Source of the DNA: an uncultured Paracoccaceae bacterium
Lineage (GTDB): Bacteria; Pseudomonadota; Alphaproteobacteria; Rhodobacterales; Rhodobacteraceae
Length of the DNA: 64,000 bases
Assembly: GCA_947503965.1 (NCBI GenBank)
Contig: CANNFU010000004.1
Coordinates: 248,001 to 312,000, forward strand
Reading direction: 5' to 3'
Under the pieces are notes generated by a model, which was not told the DNA's origin, ran no database searches, and saw only the letters and a list, made by a program, of their open reading frames with translations. Made by a program: the position numbers and the translations under genes. Of this stretch, positions 1 to 9,304 are shown piece after piece. Within the stretch, counting starts at the first letter, position 1, and every line of letters starts with the position of its first letter.

Positions 1-354
1 CGCAAGTGCGGTCTGATAATAGAACATGCCCAACGTGGTTCGGCCCGCCTTGCGATGTGCGAAACCGTAATAGGTCAGGGCCAGCGGGCTTTGGGGGTTC
101 TCAAGCGTATCCAGCACATCCAAAGCCGCCTGATAATGGCCTTCATAGGCGAGTTCGCGAACATCCTTTAGCCGTGCGCCGTCATCATTGGTGCTTTGCT
201 CGGCTGTCATGCAGCTTTGTGTAGCAATATCCCAAATCAGGCCGTCCGCGCAGGTCTTGGTGGTCTCTGACGGGGTTGGGGCGGTGTCGTCATCATCGCC
301 CACTGCTAAAGCAGCCATCGGAAACAGTGCTAATATCAGTGCCGTCAGGCGCAT
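1..354 (-). CDS. Exported repeat-containing protein, C-terminus cut by window edge
   Basis: The minus-strand reading frame opens at an ATG at 354 and runs off the left edge without a stop. It starts with a signal peptide (MRLTALILALFPMAALA, about 17 residues), then a short Asp/Thr-rich linker. Two Cys follow (about residues 36 and 48). Then comes a helical stretch typical of one TPR-like repeat: YEGHYQAALDVLDTLE, followed by ALTYYGFAHRKAGRTTLGMF. It is therefore probably a periplasmic tetratricopeptide-type protein of unknown partner. The repeat assignment rests on pattern only, and the missing C-terminus prevents a family call. It lies upstream of dgkA in the opposite reading order, so no operon is evident. 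Confidence 0.6.
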   Translation of the reverse strand, partial: MRLTALILALFPMAALAVGDDDDTAPTPSETTKTCADGLIWDIATQSCMTAEQSTNDDGARLKDVRELAYEGHYQAALDVLDTLENPQSPLALTYYGFAHRKAGRTTLGMFYYQTALA

Positions 355-430
355 CCGCGATCTCCTGTCTTTCGTGTGATGCAGTTAGTGCGCCACCAAG
401 GTGAAGAAAGCCATCCGCAACAAAACAACG

Positions 431-790
431 TTAGACAATCAGCCCGACAATCACGCAAACCCACGCCACACCCACAGCAATCGCGGTCACGGCAACCGCG
501 GCAGAGCCGCAATCCTTGGCCTGTTTCGCGGCATCGCGGCGTTCCGTCCCAATATCATCGACCACACGTTCGATAGCCGTGTTCAGGCATTCCGCGGCCA
601 GCACAATGATCCCGCCCATCAACAGCAGACCACGCTCGCCCGCGCTAAGTGGCAGGACAAAGGCAAGCGTTGCAAAAACCGCATTCGCGACCAGCCATTG
701 CGCCAGCGATCCTTCGGTCTTGGCGACATGGACAAAGCCTTCCCACGACCAGATCGCGCGTTGTCGCACCCGCATGATTTGCTGCCACAT
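431..790 (-). CDS. dgkA: Diacylglycerol kinase
   Basis: Phosphorylates diacylglycerol to phosphatidic acid at the inner membrane, recycling lipid by-products. The 119-residue protein matches the small integral-membrane DgkA family: an amphipathic N-terminus, WEGFVHVAKTEGSLAQWLVAN, three hydrophobic helices, and the signature core with the catalytic Glu (AAECLNTAIERVVDDIG). The ATG at 790 was chosen over an upstream in-frame ATG (919) because a GGAAAGGG ribosome site lies just before it and because the resulting length equals the family norm of about 120. The gene is divergent from the hemolysin III gene at 935. Confidence 0.93.
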   Translation of the reverse strand: MWQQIMRVRQRAIWSWEGFVHVAKTEGSLAQWLVANAVFATLAFVLPLSAGERGLLLMGGIIVLAAECLNTAIERVVDDIGTERRDAAKQAKDCGSAAVAVTAIAVGVAWVCVIVGLIV

Positions 791-934
791 ATCTGTCACC
801 CTTTCCGTGTCATATTTGGACAAAGGCCAGCCTGCGCGATTGCGCATACCCTGCCAAGCCCGCAACTGACCCAACGAAACAATTGACGAACACTGTGACC
901 GCCATACCGTAGGGATCAACCGTCAGGAGAGCCG

Positions 935-1573
935 ATGTATCCAACCTATGCCAGATCAGAGCGGATTGCCGACGGCACCATGCATGCGGTGGGTGTCATC
1001 GGTGCCGTCGCGGGGGCCATTGTTCTGATCGTCTGGACCGCCGGGATGGCGACGGCTGGTCAGATCGCGGCGATCTCTGTTTACGGGGCCACGCTTATCG
1101 CGACATTCGTGGCCTCGGCCATGTATCACTTCACCCCGTGGGAAACCTTGCGCCCGGCATTCCGGCGCGTGGACCACGCAGCGATATATCTCAAGATCGC
1201 GGGAACCTATACGCCGCTTGTGGTCATGATCGGCACCTGGTTTGCCTACGTCATTCTTGGCATCGTATGGGGTCTGGCGCTGATCGGCATGACGCTGAAA
1301 CTGTTTTTCTGGCGTGCGCCGGGACGGCTGGACCCTGCGCTTTACCTGGTGATGGGTTGGCTCAGCCTCGCGCTAGTCTGGTCGCTGTGGCCGATTGTGC
1401 CGGGATCGGCGATGATGCTGATCGCGGCAGGCGGACTGCTTTATACGATCGGGGTGATCCCCTATTCATCAGCTACACTCAAATATGCGATGGCGATCTG
1501 GCATGGCTTCGTGGTCGCTGCATCGGCCTGTTTCTTTGCAGCCATCGCGATGGGGATCAGCGCGATCACCTAG
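935..1573 (+). CDS. Hemolysin III / PAQR-type seven-helix membrane protein
   Basis: 212 residues with seven predicted membrane spans. It shows the conserved metal-ligand pattern of the bacterial hemolysin III/PAQR superfamily: SAMYHFTP after the second helix, DHAAIYLKIAGTYTP before the third, and AIWHGFVVAAS in the last. PAQR relatives are zinc-dependent membrane hydrolases or receptors; the true role of the bacterial members is uncertain and the hemolysin name is historical. An AGGAGA ribosome site precedes the ATG. The stop overlaps by four bases the stop of the convergent GFA gene. Confidence 0.88.
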   Translation: MYPTYARSERIADGTMHAVGVIGAVAGAIVLIVWTAGMATAGQIAAISVYGATLIATFVASAMYHFTPWETLRPAFRRVDHAAIYLKIAGTYTPLVVMIGTWFAYVILGIVWGLALIGMTLKLFFWRAPGRLDPALYLVMGWLSLALVWSLWPIVPGSAMMLIAAGGLLYTIGVIPYSSATLKYAMAIWHGFVVAASACFFAAIAMGISAIT

Positions 1574-1926
1574 TCGAGGAATGCCCAGGTGTCGGCCCCG
1601 TCAAAATGGCGTACGCGAACCCCGGCAATTACCTCCGGATCAGCAAGACGCAGATTAACCGCCATCCGTGCATCATCCCCCTCAGGTTTCAGATTTTCCC
1701 AATGGGTCGTGCAGCCACATGTCCTGCACCAGTGAATCGCCAGTGACTTCTCGCCGCGCGCATAGCTGTCTGTGGGACCCGTCACCGTAATCTTCGGGAT
1801 ATAGGCATAGATCCACAGCGCGCCCAGCTTGCGGCAAATCGAACAATTACAAGAGGTTGTCCACCGCGGGGTGTGATCAAAGACGTAACTGACGGCACCA
1901 CAATCGCAAGCGCCGGTAATTGCCAT
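1570..1926 (-). CDS. GFA-family (glutathione-dependent formaldehyde-activating/CENP-V) zinc protein
   Basis: 118 residues with the complete GFA zinc-ligand set: CDCGAVSY near the N-terminus, CNCSICRK about 20 residues later, and HWCRTCGC in the second half. Family members bind structural and catalytic zinc, and some condense formaldehyde with glutathione; the substrate here cannot be read from sequence. The ATG at 1926 follows a GGAGGGA ribosome site, so the longer open frame (start 1989) is rejected. Stand-alone gene, convergent with the hemolysin III gene. Confidence 0.87.
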   Translation of the reverse strand: MAITGACDCGAVSYVFDHTPRWTTSCNCSICRKLGALWIYAYIPKITVTGPTDSYARGEKSLAIHWCRTCGCTTHWENLKPEGDDARMAVNLRLADPEVIAGVRVRHFDGADTWAFLD

Positions 1927-2092
1927 GTCTCGTCCCTCCTGTCGCGGTTGGCGAAAGTGACCCAAGGTAAGGAATGCCAGACCTGACAAATGGCAGGCCC
2001 GATCCTAACCTGATCATCATAGTACCAATGGATGCCATTTTGCATCACAAAGACGAGTTTTGCGCTATTTTGCGCAGGTAGTGGACATATTG

Positions 2093-2392
2093 ATGAGCAC
2101 TTATTTTAGCACACTGGATCCGGGGGTCTTTGACGCAATTGGCGTCGCAGGGTTTGGGCTTTATGTCCTGAATTATGCCCTGCTGACCTTCCGGAAGATC
2201 CAGACCGAGGGTATTTTATACTTTGTCATCAATGCTATCGCGGCTGTGATGGTCCTGATTGGATTGTCACACTCCTTCAACCTGGCGTCAGCGATGATCC
2301 AGATATTCTGGGTGGGTATTTCGGTTGTAGCCATCTTTGTGCGCCTGCGCGGGCGCAATGGAGCGACGACGCGACTGCAATACAAGGCCTGA
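2093..2392 (+). CDS. CBU_0592-like small membrane protein
   Basis: About 99 residues with three hydrophobic segments (AIGVAGFGLYVLNYALLTF, ILYFVINAIAAVMVLIGL, SAMIQIFWVGISVVAIFV). The pattern of a LYVLNYALL-type helix, then ILYFVINAIAA and SFNLASA, resembles the CBU_0592-like domain, a small inner-membrane protein family of unknown function common in proteobacteria. The ATG at 2093 is preferred to the in-frame start at 2060 because the protein family begins near the first helix. No operon partner is evident. Confidence 0.7.
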   Translation: MSTYFSTLDPGVFDAIGVAGFGLYVLNYALLTFRKIQTEGILYFVINAIAAVMVLIGLSHSFNLASAMIQIFWVGISVVAIFVRLRGRNGATTRLQYKA

Positions 2393-2425
2393 AGGCTTGC
2401 GGGCCGCGACGCCACCGATTGATCT

Positions 2426-3145
2426 TTACAGCCCCGCAGCCACCTGCTGCACCGTGCGCAGACGATCCGCGTTGGGGGGGTGTGTGCCCAGGAATTTGTC
2501 ACCCGGATCGGGAATGCGGAAAAAGAACTGCGCCCCGCGTAGCGGATCATAGCCTCCGGCGGCAGCAATCCGCGTGCCCAGTGCGTCCGCCTCCAACTCA
2601 AAGTTCTTTGAATAACTGCGTGCGCCCACTGTCGCGCCCACTTGCTGCAATCTGTCCGCATTTTGGGCATCCACACCCACGGCAGCGGCGGCGATCCCAC
2701 CCAGCAACCCGCCAAGGGTCGCGTTGCTTTGCTGGCGGGCGATATGCCCTTCGATATGGTGCGCCGCCTCATGCGCAAAGACAAAGGCGATTTCATCGCG
2801 GTTGCGGGCTTCGGCAATCAGGGGCAGGTTAAAGCCGATGATCGGACGACCATTGGCGTCCAAGGTCTGAAATGCATTGGGCCCGGATGCAGGACGATCA
2901 TCAATCACGATCTTGAAATTACAATTCAGATTTGGGGCCTGACGGCGGCAATATTGTTCTGCCACAGGTTCCAGACGCTGCACGACCGCGTTGAAATTGT
3001 TCATCGCCTGACGGCTGGACAATCTTGGACCGGCGGGCTGTTGTTGAACAGGTGCTACAGCCGGCAGATCATCGACAACCGCCGGTTCGTCACAGGCCGC
3101 CAAGACGCTCAGCGCAAGCGCGCAGGCAACAGACATAAATCGCAT
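2426..3145 (-). CDS. M48-family metalloprotease, lipoprotein
   Basis: 239 residues. A lipoprotein signal ends in LSVLAAC (Cys at about residue 18), so the protein should be anchored in the cell envelope. The zinc site HEAAH is at about residues 125-129, and the third ligand Glu is in FELEADALGT, the gluzincin arrangement of M48 (HtpX/BepA-like) peptidases. A Gly-rich hydrophobic stretch sits between the two. Probable role: envelope protein quality control or outer-membrane protein turnover. The ATG at 3145 has a GGAG ribosome site; the track-length frame starting at 3370 would bury the signal peptide. Stand-alone. Confidence 0.9.
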   Translation of the reverse strand: MRFMSVACALALSVLAACDEPAVVDDLPAVAPVQQQPAGPRLSSRQAMNNFNAVVQRLEPVAEQYCRRQAPNLNCNFKIVIDDRPASGPNAFQTLDANGRPIIGFNLPLIAEARNRDEIAFVFAHEAAHHIEGHIARQQSNATLGGLLGGIAAAAVGVDAQNADRLQQVGATVGARSYSKNFELEADALGTRIAAAGGYDPLRGAQFFFRIPDPGDKFLGTHPPNADRLRTVQQVAAGL

Positions 3146-3250
3146 CAGATACTCCATTACATCCCAATCTTGCGCCCAAGAATAACCATGCCACCCGGAT
3201 TGATGCCAGTCCTGATTGCACCACCAGCAGCGCACCGCTAGGCTGTGCCC

Positions 3251-3490
3251 ATGTTTACCATCGAACACGATTATGACGCCACGGTCATCACCCTTGTGGA
3301 TGAGGGCAAAGCGCCCTTGAAAGAGGACGTGATCATCAACGGTTTCGACGATTGCGTCACGCTGACCCAATATGATCCGCGCATTGATGATGTGGTGCGG
3401 ATCACCCTGTCATTCAGCCAGTTGCGCGATCTGGAGGCCGCATTGAACCTGCCCGAAGGCATCTATCAACTGCGCAAGACGGGTAAGTGA
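3251..3490 (+). CDS. Small conserved protein of unknown function
   Basis: 79 residues (81 if the upstream GTG at 3245 is used). Acidic, soluble, no signal peptide, Cys cluster or known motif. It looks like a compact alpha/beta protein (MFTIEHDYDATVITLVDEG..., then VVRITLSFSQLRDLEAALN). Its stop overlaps the GTG start of the alpha/beta hydrolase downstream, so the two are probably translationally coupled. I do not recognise a family. Confidence 0.6.
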   Translation: MFTIEHDYDATVITLVDEGKAPLKEDVIINGFDDCVTLTQYDPRIDDVVRITLSFSQLRDLEAALNLPEGIYQLRKTGK

Positions 3491-4302
3491 ACTGGGCACT
3501 GACCCAATCTTTGCAGACCAGCGCAGGATATGTCGCAGGCGGCATGGCGGGCGACGGCCCACCCCTGATCCTGGCCCATGGCTGGCCTTGGTCCTCTTTC
3601 AGCTGGCACCGGATCATCCCGGAACTTGCCAAAACCCACCGCGTCCACTGGTACGACATGCCCGGCTATGGCGGGTCCGAGATGCGAGAGGATCAGCGCA
3701 CCGGGCTTGACGTTCAGGGCGCAGTCTTCGCGCAGATGCTGAACCACTGGCGCCTGGATCGTCCGATCGTCATTGCGCATGATTTCGGTGGTGCAACAAC
3801 CTTGCGTGCGCATCTGCTGCATGACTGCGATTATGACCGCTATGTCCTGATGAATGTGGTCGCCATGCGTCCATGGGGGTCAGCCTTCTTCGATCACGTG
3901 GGCCAGCATGTCGACGCCTTCATGGGCTTGCCCGACCATATCCATGAGGCCATCGTGGCAGCTTACATCAAAGGCGCGCTGGCCAACCCCATTGCCGCCG
4001 ATGATCTGGAGGCGCTGATCGCCCCATGGCTGACCGAAGCGGGGGGCGTGTCCTTCTACCGCCAGTTCGCCCAGGCCGATGAACGCTACACCGCCGAGGT
4101 TGAACCACTTTTTGGCAAGATACGGTGCCCTGTCGATATCTTATGGGGCGCAGACGACCCATGGATCCCCATCGCCCGCGGCAAAGCGCTGCACGATCTG
4201 ATCCCGCACTCCAGTTTCACTGCACTTCCCGGTCTTGGCCACTTGCCGCAACTTGAAGACCCGGACACGGTGCTCCAACATATCCAGAACGCGCTGATTT
4301 AG
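3487..4302 (+). CDS. Alpha/beta hydrolase with Asp nucleophile (haloalkane dehalogenase/epoxide hydrolase type)
   Basis: 271 residues with a full alpha/beta-hydrolase triad: oxyanion segment HGWPWSS (about 31-37), nucleophile elbow AHDFGG with Asp (about residue 99) in place of Ser, acid in WGADDPWIP (about 219), and His in GLGHLPQ (about 252). An Asp nucleophile is characteristic of haloalkane and fluoroacetate dehalogenases and epoxide hydrolases rather than esterases. The substrate is not determinable from sequence alone. The GTG start overlaps the TGA of the preceding small gene. Confidence 0.85.
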   Translation: MNWALTQSLQTSAGYVAGGMAGDGPPLILAHGWPWSSFSWHRIIPELAKTHRVHWYDMPGYGGSEMREDQRTGLDVQGAVFAQMLNHWRLDRPIVIAHDFGGATTLRAHLLHDCDYDRYVLMNVVAMRPWGSAFFDHVGQHVDAFMGLPDHIHEAIVAAYIKGALANPIAADDLEALIAPWLTEAGGVSFYRQFAQADERYTAEVEPLFGKIRCPVDILWGADDPWIPIARGKALHDLIPHSSFTALPGLGHLPQLEDPDTVLQHIQNALI

Positions 4303-4486
4303 ACTGTTACGGTCGTACGTGGCGCCTCAAACCAATAGGGCCGAGTTTCTGAGGCAGGCTTCGCATGTGTAACACACAGCTGTGACCCCAACGCCGATCA
4401 ACGCGCGGTCAAACCAGACGCTCAACACGGTTTGCTTGAGCGAGTGCTTTGCGGGACTAAGCGGCCGATCAACTTTGGCAGTGTGC

Positions 4487-4891
4487 TTAGCCTTGGGGTA
4501 GCCTGAATGGATGCTCAGGATTGCGCGCAATGAAGTCGTCAACTTCGGAAAGCCGGTCGGGCAGCTTCTCGGCTTCGGGATAGCTTCTATAGCTATGGAA
4601 GCGAAAACCGGCTTTCCAAAGCTTTTTTACCTTTCCCCACTGCTCTCGATCAGACTTCTTGGGGACTTTAAATGATCGACCCATAATACAAACTGTTTGC
4701 CCACATTCAGGACAGATATGTCCACTTTCGTCAGGAATCATTTTCCAAGACTTGTTGCAGTCAAAGCATGCATGAGCAGTCAAGTACTCTGGGCCGCGAT
4801 GTGGTTCGACTTCCGGCGTCTTCGGGACTTCCCTAGTGCCGTTTGTACGTCGAAGCTCCATCCGCCGTGCCTTTTCACTGATCTTAAACAT
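4487..4891 (-). CDS. Zinc-ribbon protein of unknown function
   Basis: 134 residues. A basic N-terminus precedes two CxxC knuckles, CFDC (about 42-45) and CPEC (about 60-63), separated by 14 residues. This forms a treble-clef or zinc-ribbon fold. A conserved-looking basic tail follows (WGKVKKLWKAGFRFHSY). There is no known catalytic motif; a nucleic-acid or protein adaptor role is only a guess. The start is chosen at the ATG closest to the conserved part; the open frame extends much further upstream (to 5461) but is there antisense to the HDAC gene and non-coding. Confidence 0.6.
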   Translation of the reverse strand: MFKISEKARRMELRRTNGTREVPKTPEVEPHRGPEYLTAHACFDCNKSWKMIPDESGHICPECGQTVCIMGRSFKVPKKSDREQWGKVKKLWKAGFRFHSYRSYPEAEKLPDRLSEVDDFIARNPEHPFRLPQG

Positions 4892-5074
4892 GCGGACATG
4901 TTTGCATACTAAGTAAAATGACTGCAATGGGCTCTTTGCAACCATTATTGCTCCGCAGATCGATGTCCGGTTCTGCCTAGGTCCATCTTTGATCTGAACG
5001 TCAAAGCTATCCGACATGTCGCGCTTGCCATCCCCAGTCCCCAGCATGAGGATGCGCGCAAGGAGATCGACATC

Positions 5075-6172
5075 ATGACAACAGGTTTCTTCTGGGACGA
5101 ACGCTGCTTTTGGCATGGCGGCGGCAACTACGCCGGCATGTTGCCCGTCGGTGGACTGGTGCAGCCGCTGGATGGGGGCCTGCCCGAAAACCCCGAAACC
5201 AAGCGGCGGCTGAAGAACCTGATCGAAGTCACCGGCCTTGCCCGCGACCTTGACATGCGCGGCGCAGATCCGGCGACACAGGATGACCTGCTGCGCGTTC
5301 ACCCTGCCAGTTATCTGAATGAATTCAAGGCGCTGTCTGATGCAGGCGGGGGCGAACTGGGGCGGCGTACCCCTTTCGGTCCGGGCGGCTATGAACTGGC
5401 CGCCCAATCCGCAGGGCTCGCCAAGGCGGCCCTGATGGCCGTTCTTCAAGGCGATGTTCAAAACGCCTACAGCCTCTCACGCCCACCGGGGCATCATTGC
5501 CTGCCGGATTACCCCAACGGCTTCTGCCTGCTCAACAATATCGGGATCGCCATTGAGGCCGCCCGCGCGGCAGGGCTGGCCAGCCGCTTTGCCGTGCTCG
5601 ATTGGGACGTACATCACGGGAACGGGACGGAGGCGGTGTTTTACGACCGCTCGGATGTGCTGACGGTCTCGCTGCACCAGGACCGCAACTATCCAATGGA
5701 CACAGGGGCTTTCAGCGACCGGGGTTCAGGCGCGGGTGCCGGCTACAACCTCAACATTCCGTTGCCACCCGGCACCGGGCACACAGGCTATCTGCGGGCC
5801 ATGGATCGCCTTGCCCTGCCCGCGATCCGGGCTTTCCAGCCTGACGTGTTGATCATCGCCTGTGGCTATGACGCGGCGGCCAATGACCCGCTGGGGCGAA
5901 TGCTGGCCACGGCAGAGACGTTCACGGATATGACGCGACAGGTGATGGCGCTGGCGTCTGACATCTGCGATGGCAAACTGGTGATGGTCCACGAAGGCGG
6001 CTATTCGGAAACCTATGTCCCCTTCTGCGGGCACAACGTCTTGCAGGAAATGAGTGGCAGCCAGATCGCCGCCCCAGACCCCTTTGCCGAGGTGTTCCCG
6101 CTGCGCCAACCCGACGCGCGGTTCGATGTGTTTTTGGATGGCTGGATCGAAGAAATGGAAGGGGCGATCTAA
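5075..6172 (+). CDS. Class II histone-deacetylase-like amidohydrolase
   Basis: 365 residues. The arginase/deacetylase-fold zinc hydrolase signature is complete: the His dyad in PPGHHC (about 140-141), zinc ligands in DWDVHHGNGT (Asp about 178, His about 180) and GYDAAANDPLG, and a C-terminal HEGGY. Bacterial members remove acetyl groups from polyamines, acetoin-type compounds or other N-acyl amines; the natural substrate here is unknown. The AAGGAG ribosome site lies nine bases upstream of the ATG. The frame is open upstream back to 4922 without a start codon (see findings). Confidence 0.9.
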   Translation: MTTGFFWDERCFWHGGGNYAGMLPVGGLVQPLDGGLPENPETKRRLKNLIEVTGLARDLDMRGADPATQDDLLRVHPASYLNEFKALSDAGGGELGRRTPFGPGGYELAAQSAGLAKAALMAVLQGDVQNAYSLSRPPGHHCLPDYPNGFCLLNNIGIAIEAARAAGLASRFAVLDWDVHHGNGTEAVFYDRSDVLTVSLHQDRNYPMDTGAFSDRGSGAGAGYNLNIPLPPGTGHTGYLRAMDRLALPAIRAFQPDVLIIACGYDAAANDPLGRMLATAETFTDMTRQVMALASDICDGKLVMVHEGGYSETYVPFCGHNVLQEMSGSQIAAPDPFAEVFPLRQPDARFDVFLDGWIEEMEGAI

Positions 6173-6393
6173 CAACGCGCGTGACAGGATTTGCGGACTT
6201 TCTGGCGTTCGCTCCTCTTACGATACCCAACCCGAAACGGATCGGTCCCCCGAAGCAATGCAAAGAGAAAAGCCGAAATCGCCGCTGTCGTTCACATGCG
6301 CCGACAAAGCCACCTTTTGAATTTGTCGGAAATTCACCGAATATTTATATCGCTTTGTCATCGATTGGGGCGACCCTAACAGGAGCTCCGTCG

Positions 6394-9273
6394 ATGAAAG
6401 AAGCCCCGAGAGACAATCTTAGCTGTGAACAGGCCGTGCTGCACCGCGCTGGTGCCATTCAACATGGCGCCGGTCTGATCGTTATTGATCCCGACACGCA
6501 AATGCTGGTCGCGTGCAACGCGACATTGCACCAGACCTACGGCAACCCTCAGAACCTTGGCGATGTTTTTCAGGCGCATGACCGTCACCAGATCAAGAAA
6601 GAGCTGCGCTCTGGAAAACCGGGGCAGCCGCGCTTTCTGCGGCTGCTGGGTGGCGAATTCGTCTGGGCGAGTATGTTCGAAGCGGACAGGCATATCGGCA
6701 TCGACCTGACCTATATTGACGAAGACAAGGGGCTGGATGACAACGCAAATCATTTCTTTGCAAACTGCGTTCAGGAACTGACCAGCGCGCATGACAAGGC
6801 AACGCTGTCAGATGATTGCGACGCGCCCCGATACTTCGATGCACTGGCGCGCGGTGTCAAAAACCTGACCGGTTTTGATCGCACAATGATCTACAAATTT
6901 GATCCCGATTGGAACGGTGAAGTCATTGCTGAAGCGCGATCCGATGCGTCGGTGCCGAGTTATGTGGGGCTCAGATTCCCGTCCGGGGATATTCCAAAAC
7001 CTGCCAGAGACTTGTTTCAGCTCAATAAGGTACGTCAGGTCATGGAAGTTGACGCACCACTTGAACCCGTCGTTTCGACCTTACGCGAAAATACGCCGTT
7101 CGTCCTTGATCAATCGCGGTCCGCCTTTCGGTATACATCGCCCGTTCATCTCGAATACCTGACCAACATGGGCGTCAAGGCAACGCTTGCGATTGCCATT
7201 TTTGTGCAGCGGCGGCTGTGGGGGCTGATTTCGTGTCATCATTTGGCGGGCCGTCTTCAGGTTCCGCCCAATAAGCTGACCCTTTGCCACGTCCTTTCGG
7301 ATCTTGCGTCTAATCACGTGGCACGGCTGCTGGAGCGACAACGATCCTTGGCGAATGGGGCGACACAAAGCCTGCTCAGAAAAATCTTGCAGGACGCCGA
7401 TCATGCTGAAACGCCGGATGAGCTGGCGCACATTATCACGAAACGTGGGCCAGATATTCTCAGACTTCTCAAAGCCGATGGCATGCAGTTCGAATCCGAA
7501 ACAACAAACTGGATCATCGGAGAGGTTCCCGAGGCAAAGTGCCTGACAACAATCGACGTGGCCGCAAAAACATGGCGAAAGATATATGGCCGCGGCTATG
7601 TTGCCACATCTGACCTGCACCGTTTCTGCAAAGGGCTCCCGTCGACTGCTTTGACATATGGCGGCGTCCTGCACTCGGCGTCATGGGACGACAAGACCCG
7701 ACTCAAGGTTTTCCGAAAAGCGATCTGTCAAAACAATTTATGGGCGGGCAACCCGAATGCAAAGCTTGATGGCCTTGATCTTGGACCAGAGGCGATGCAT
7801 CCGCGCAATTCGTTTGCGGCATATCTTGAACAGACCAAAGGCTGTTCAGAGGTCTGGGACGAAGGCGTGCTGCAGGCCAGTCGCAGCCTGCAATCTGGCC
7901 TGCGCAATATCGAAATGTCCTTTCACAAGACCATGCGGGAACGGCAACTGCGCCAGTCAAATGCGGAAATGCACAATGCATTGGTGCATGCAAACCATGA
8001 TGCCCATCATGATGAGCTGACCGGTGTCAAAAACCGACGCGGCCTGGAAAAGCGTCTGGCAGAGCTGGTGCCACGGGCACAGAGGCAGAATACGATGTGG
8101 CTTTGCCATATAGATGTCGATCACTTCAAGCGCATCAACGACACTTTCGGCCACCTGGCAGGCGATGCGGTTCTCAAACACATTGCCGCATTGCTTCAGC
8201 TGGCCGCCGACGGCAAAGGGCAAGTCGCGCGCATCGGCGGCGATGAATTCACGCTCATCATGCCCGGTGAATACACCGAAGAGGATATTCAGGACATTTG
8301 CTGGGGATTTAATGAAAAGCTGCGTGAACCGATTTTTGTGGGCGGTGCCGAAGTCACGATGTCTTGCACAATCGGCATCACGTCATTTGAGATCGGCCAG
8401 GACGAAAGCGGCGACATACTCGCGCGATCAGATCTGGCCCTTTACGCCGGAAAGGCCCGCGGCCGTGGTGTGTGCGAATTCTTTTCGCCCCATATGGAAG
8501 ACGAAAGCAAAGTAAGAAGACATCTTGAAAAGGAAATTGAAGCCGCGATCGAGCGTGACGAATTTGTACCTTATTTTCAGCCGCAGGTGGATTTGCGCAC
8601 AAAGTCGATCGTCGGATATGAAGTACTGGCAAGATGGCAGCACCCCAGCAGGGGCGTTCTGACGCCAGACAGCTTTTTGGAAACAGCCCAGCGGATGGGC
8701 GCCCTTGGCGAGATTGACCGCGCCATGCTGTTCAAGGCGATCGATCAGCAGACGGAATGGCATAATGACCGGAGTGAGTTGACCCCCGTATCTGTCAACG
8801 TCTCCTTTGATCGGCTTCAGTCGAAGGACCTCATCAATGATCTTAAAGGAATCGGTGACCGTGCCAAACACGTGACGCTCGAACTGCTCGAATCCATCAA
8901 TCTTGATGATCACGATGCTGAATTTGCCGCCGCTCTGGATGAACTCCGCAAAACCGGAGTCGGAATTGAGATTGATGATTTTGGCGCTGGCCGGACGTCA
9001 ATTCTTGCGGTGCTCAAGGTGCAGCCGGATCGGCTCAAGATCGACAAGCGTCTGGTTGATCCGATCGCAACTGACAAAGCAGCCTGCAACGTGGTCAAAT
9101 CCATCATCGGCATTGGGCAGACCTTGGGTATTCAGGCCCTTGCCGAAGGTGTGGAAACGAGGGAACAGGTCAATATCCTCTCGGATCTCGGCTGCGACCG
9201 CATTCAGGGCTTCTATTTTGGCAAGCCGGAATCAGCCGCCAATATCGCAAGGCAACCCTTTGAAGCTGCTTGA
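6394..9273 (+). CDS. bphG: Bacteriophytochrome-linked diguanylate cyclase/phosphodiesterase (PAS-GAF-PHY-GGDEF-EAL)
   Basis: 959-residue red/far-red light sensor fused to c-di-GMP enzymes, like BphG1 of Rhodobacter sphaeroides. N-terminal PAS with Cys11 at the biliverdin-attachment position (NLSCEQ) and GAIQHGAGLI. GAF with FPSGDIPKPAR (about 193-203; family consensus PASDIP) and SPVHLEYLTNMGV. PHY tongue with HPRNSF (about 468). GGDEF domain with an intact RIGGDEF (about 614) and no RxxD inhibitory site before it. EAL domain with EVL in place of EAL (about 742), DDFGAG (about 860), LKIDK and LAEGVET retained. Both activities are thus plausible. The ATG at 6394 follows AGGAGC; the longer frame lacks homology. 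bphO follows directly. Confidence 0.94.
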   Translation: MKEAPRDNLSCEQAVLHRAGAIQHGAGLIVIDPDTQMLVACNATLHQTYGNPQNLGDVFQAHDRHQIKKELRSGKPGQPRFLRLLGGEFVWASMFEADRHIGIDLTYIDEDKGLDDNANHFFANCVQELTSAHDKATLSDDCDAPRYFDALARGVKNLTGFDRTMIYKFDPDWNGEVIAEARSDASVPSYVGLRFPSGDIPKPARDLFQLNKVRQVMEVDAPLEPVVSTLRENTPFVLDQSRSAFRYTSPVHLEYLTNMGVKATLAIAIFVQRRLWGLISCHHLAGRLQVPPNKLTLCHVLSDLASNHVARLLERQRSLANGATQSLLRKILQDADHAETPDELAHIITKRGPDILRLLKADGMQFESETTNWIIGEVPEAKCLTTIDVAAKTWRKIYGRGYVATSDLHRFCKGLPSTALTYGGVLHSASWDDKTRLKVFRKAICQNNLWAGNPNAKLDGLDLGPEAMHPRNSFAAYLEQTKGCSEVWDEGVLQASRSLQSGLRNIEMSFHKTMRERQLRQSNAEMHNALVHANHDAHHDELTGVKNRRGLEKRLAELVPRAQRQNTMWLCHIDVDHFKRINDTFGHLAGDAVLKHIAALLQLAADGKGQVARIGGDEFTLIMPGEYTEEDIQDICWGFNEKLREPIFVGGAEVTMSCTIGITSFEIGQDESGDILARSDLALYAGKARGRGVCEFFSPHMEDESKVRRHLEKEIEAAIERDEFVPYFQPQVDLRTKSIVGYEVLARWQHPSRGVLTPDSFLETAQRMGALGEIDRAMLFKAIDQQTEWHNDRSELTPVSVNVSFDRLQSKDLINDLKGIGDRAKHVTLELLESINLDDHDAEFAAALDELRKTGVGIEIDDFGAGRTSILAVLKVQPDRLKIDKRLVDPIATDKAACNVVKSIIGIGQTLGIQALAEGVETREQVNILSDLGCDRIQGFYFGKPESAANIARQPFEAA

Positions 9274-9304
9274 GCAAACGCGCCAGAGGGCTGCGCCACC
9301 AAGC

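Noticed and set aside
4327..4486. Possible small minus-strand gene downstream of the zinc-ribbon gene
   Set aside because: Frame overlaps the zinc-ribbon 3' end, has no ribosome site and no similarity recognised.
4892..5461. Long minus-strand extension of the zinc-ribbon gene across the HDAC gene start
   Set aside because: The sequence there is antisense to a clear HDAC-like gene and has low-complexity, non-conserved content; the real gene starts near 4891.
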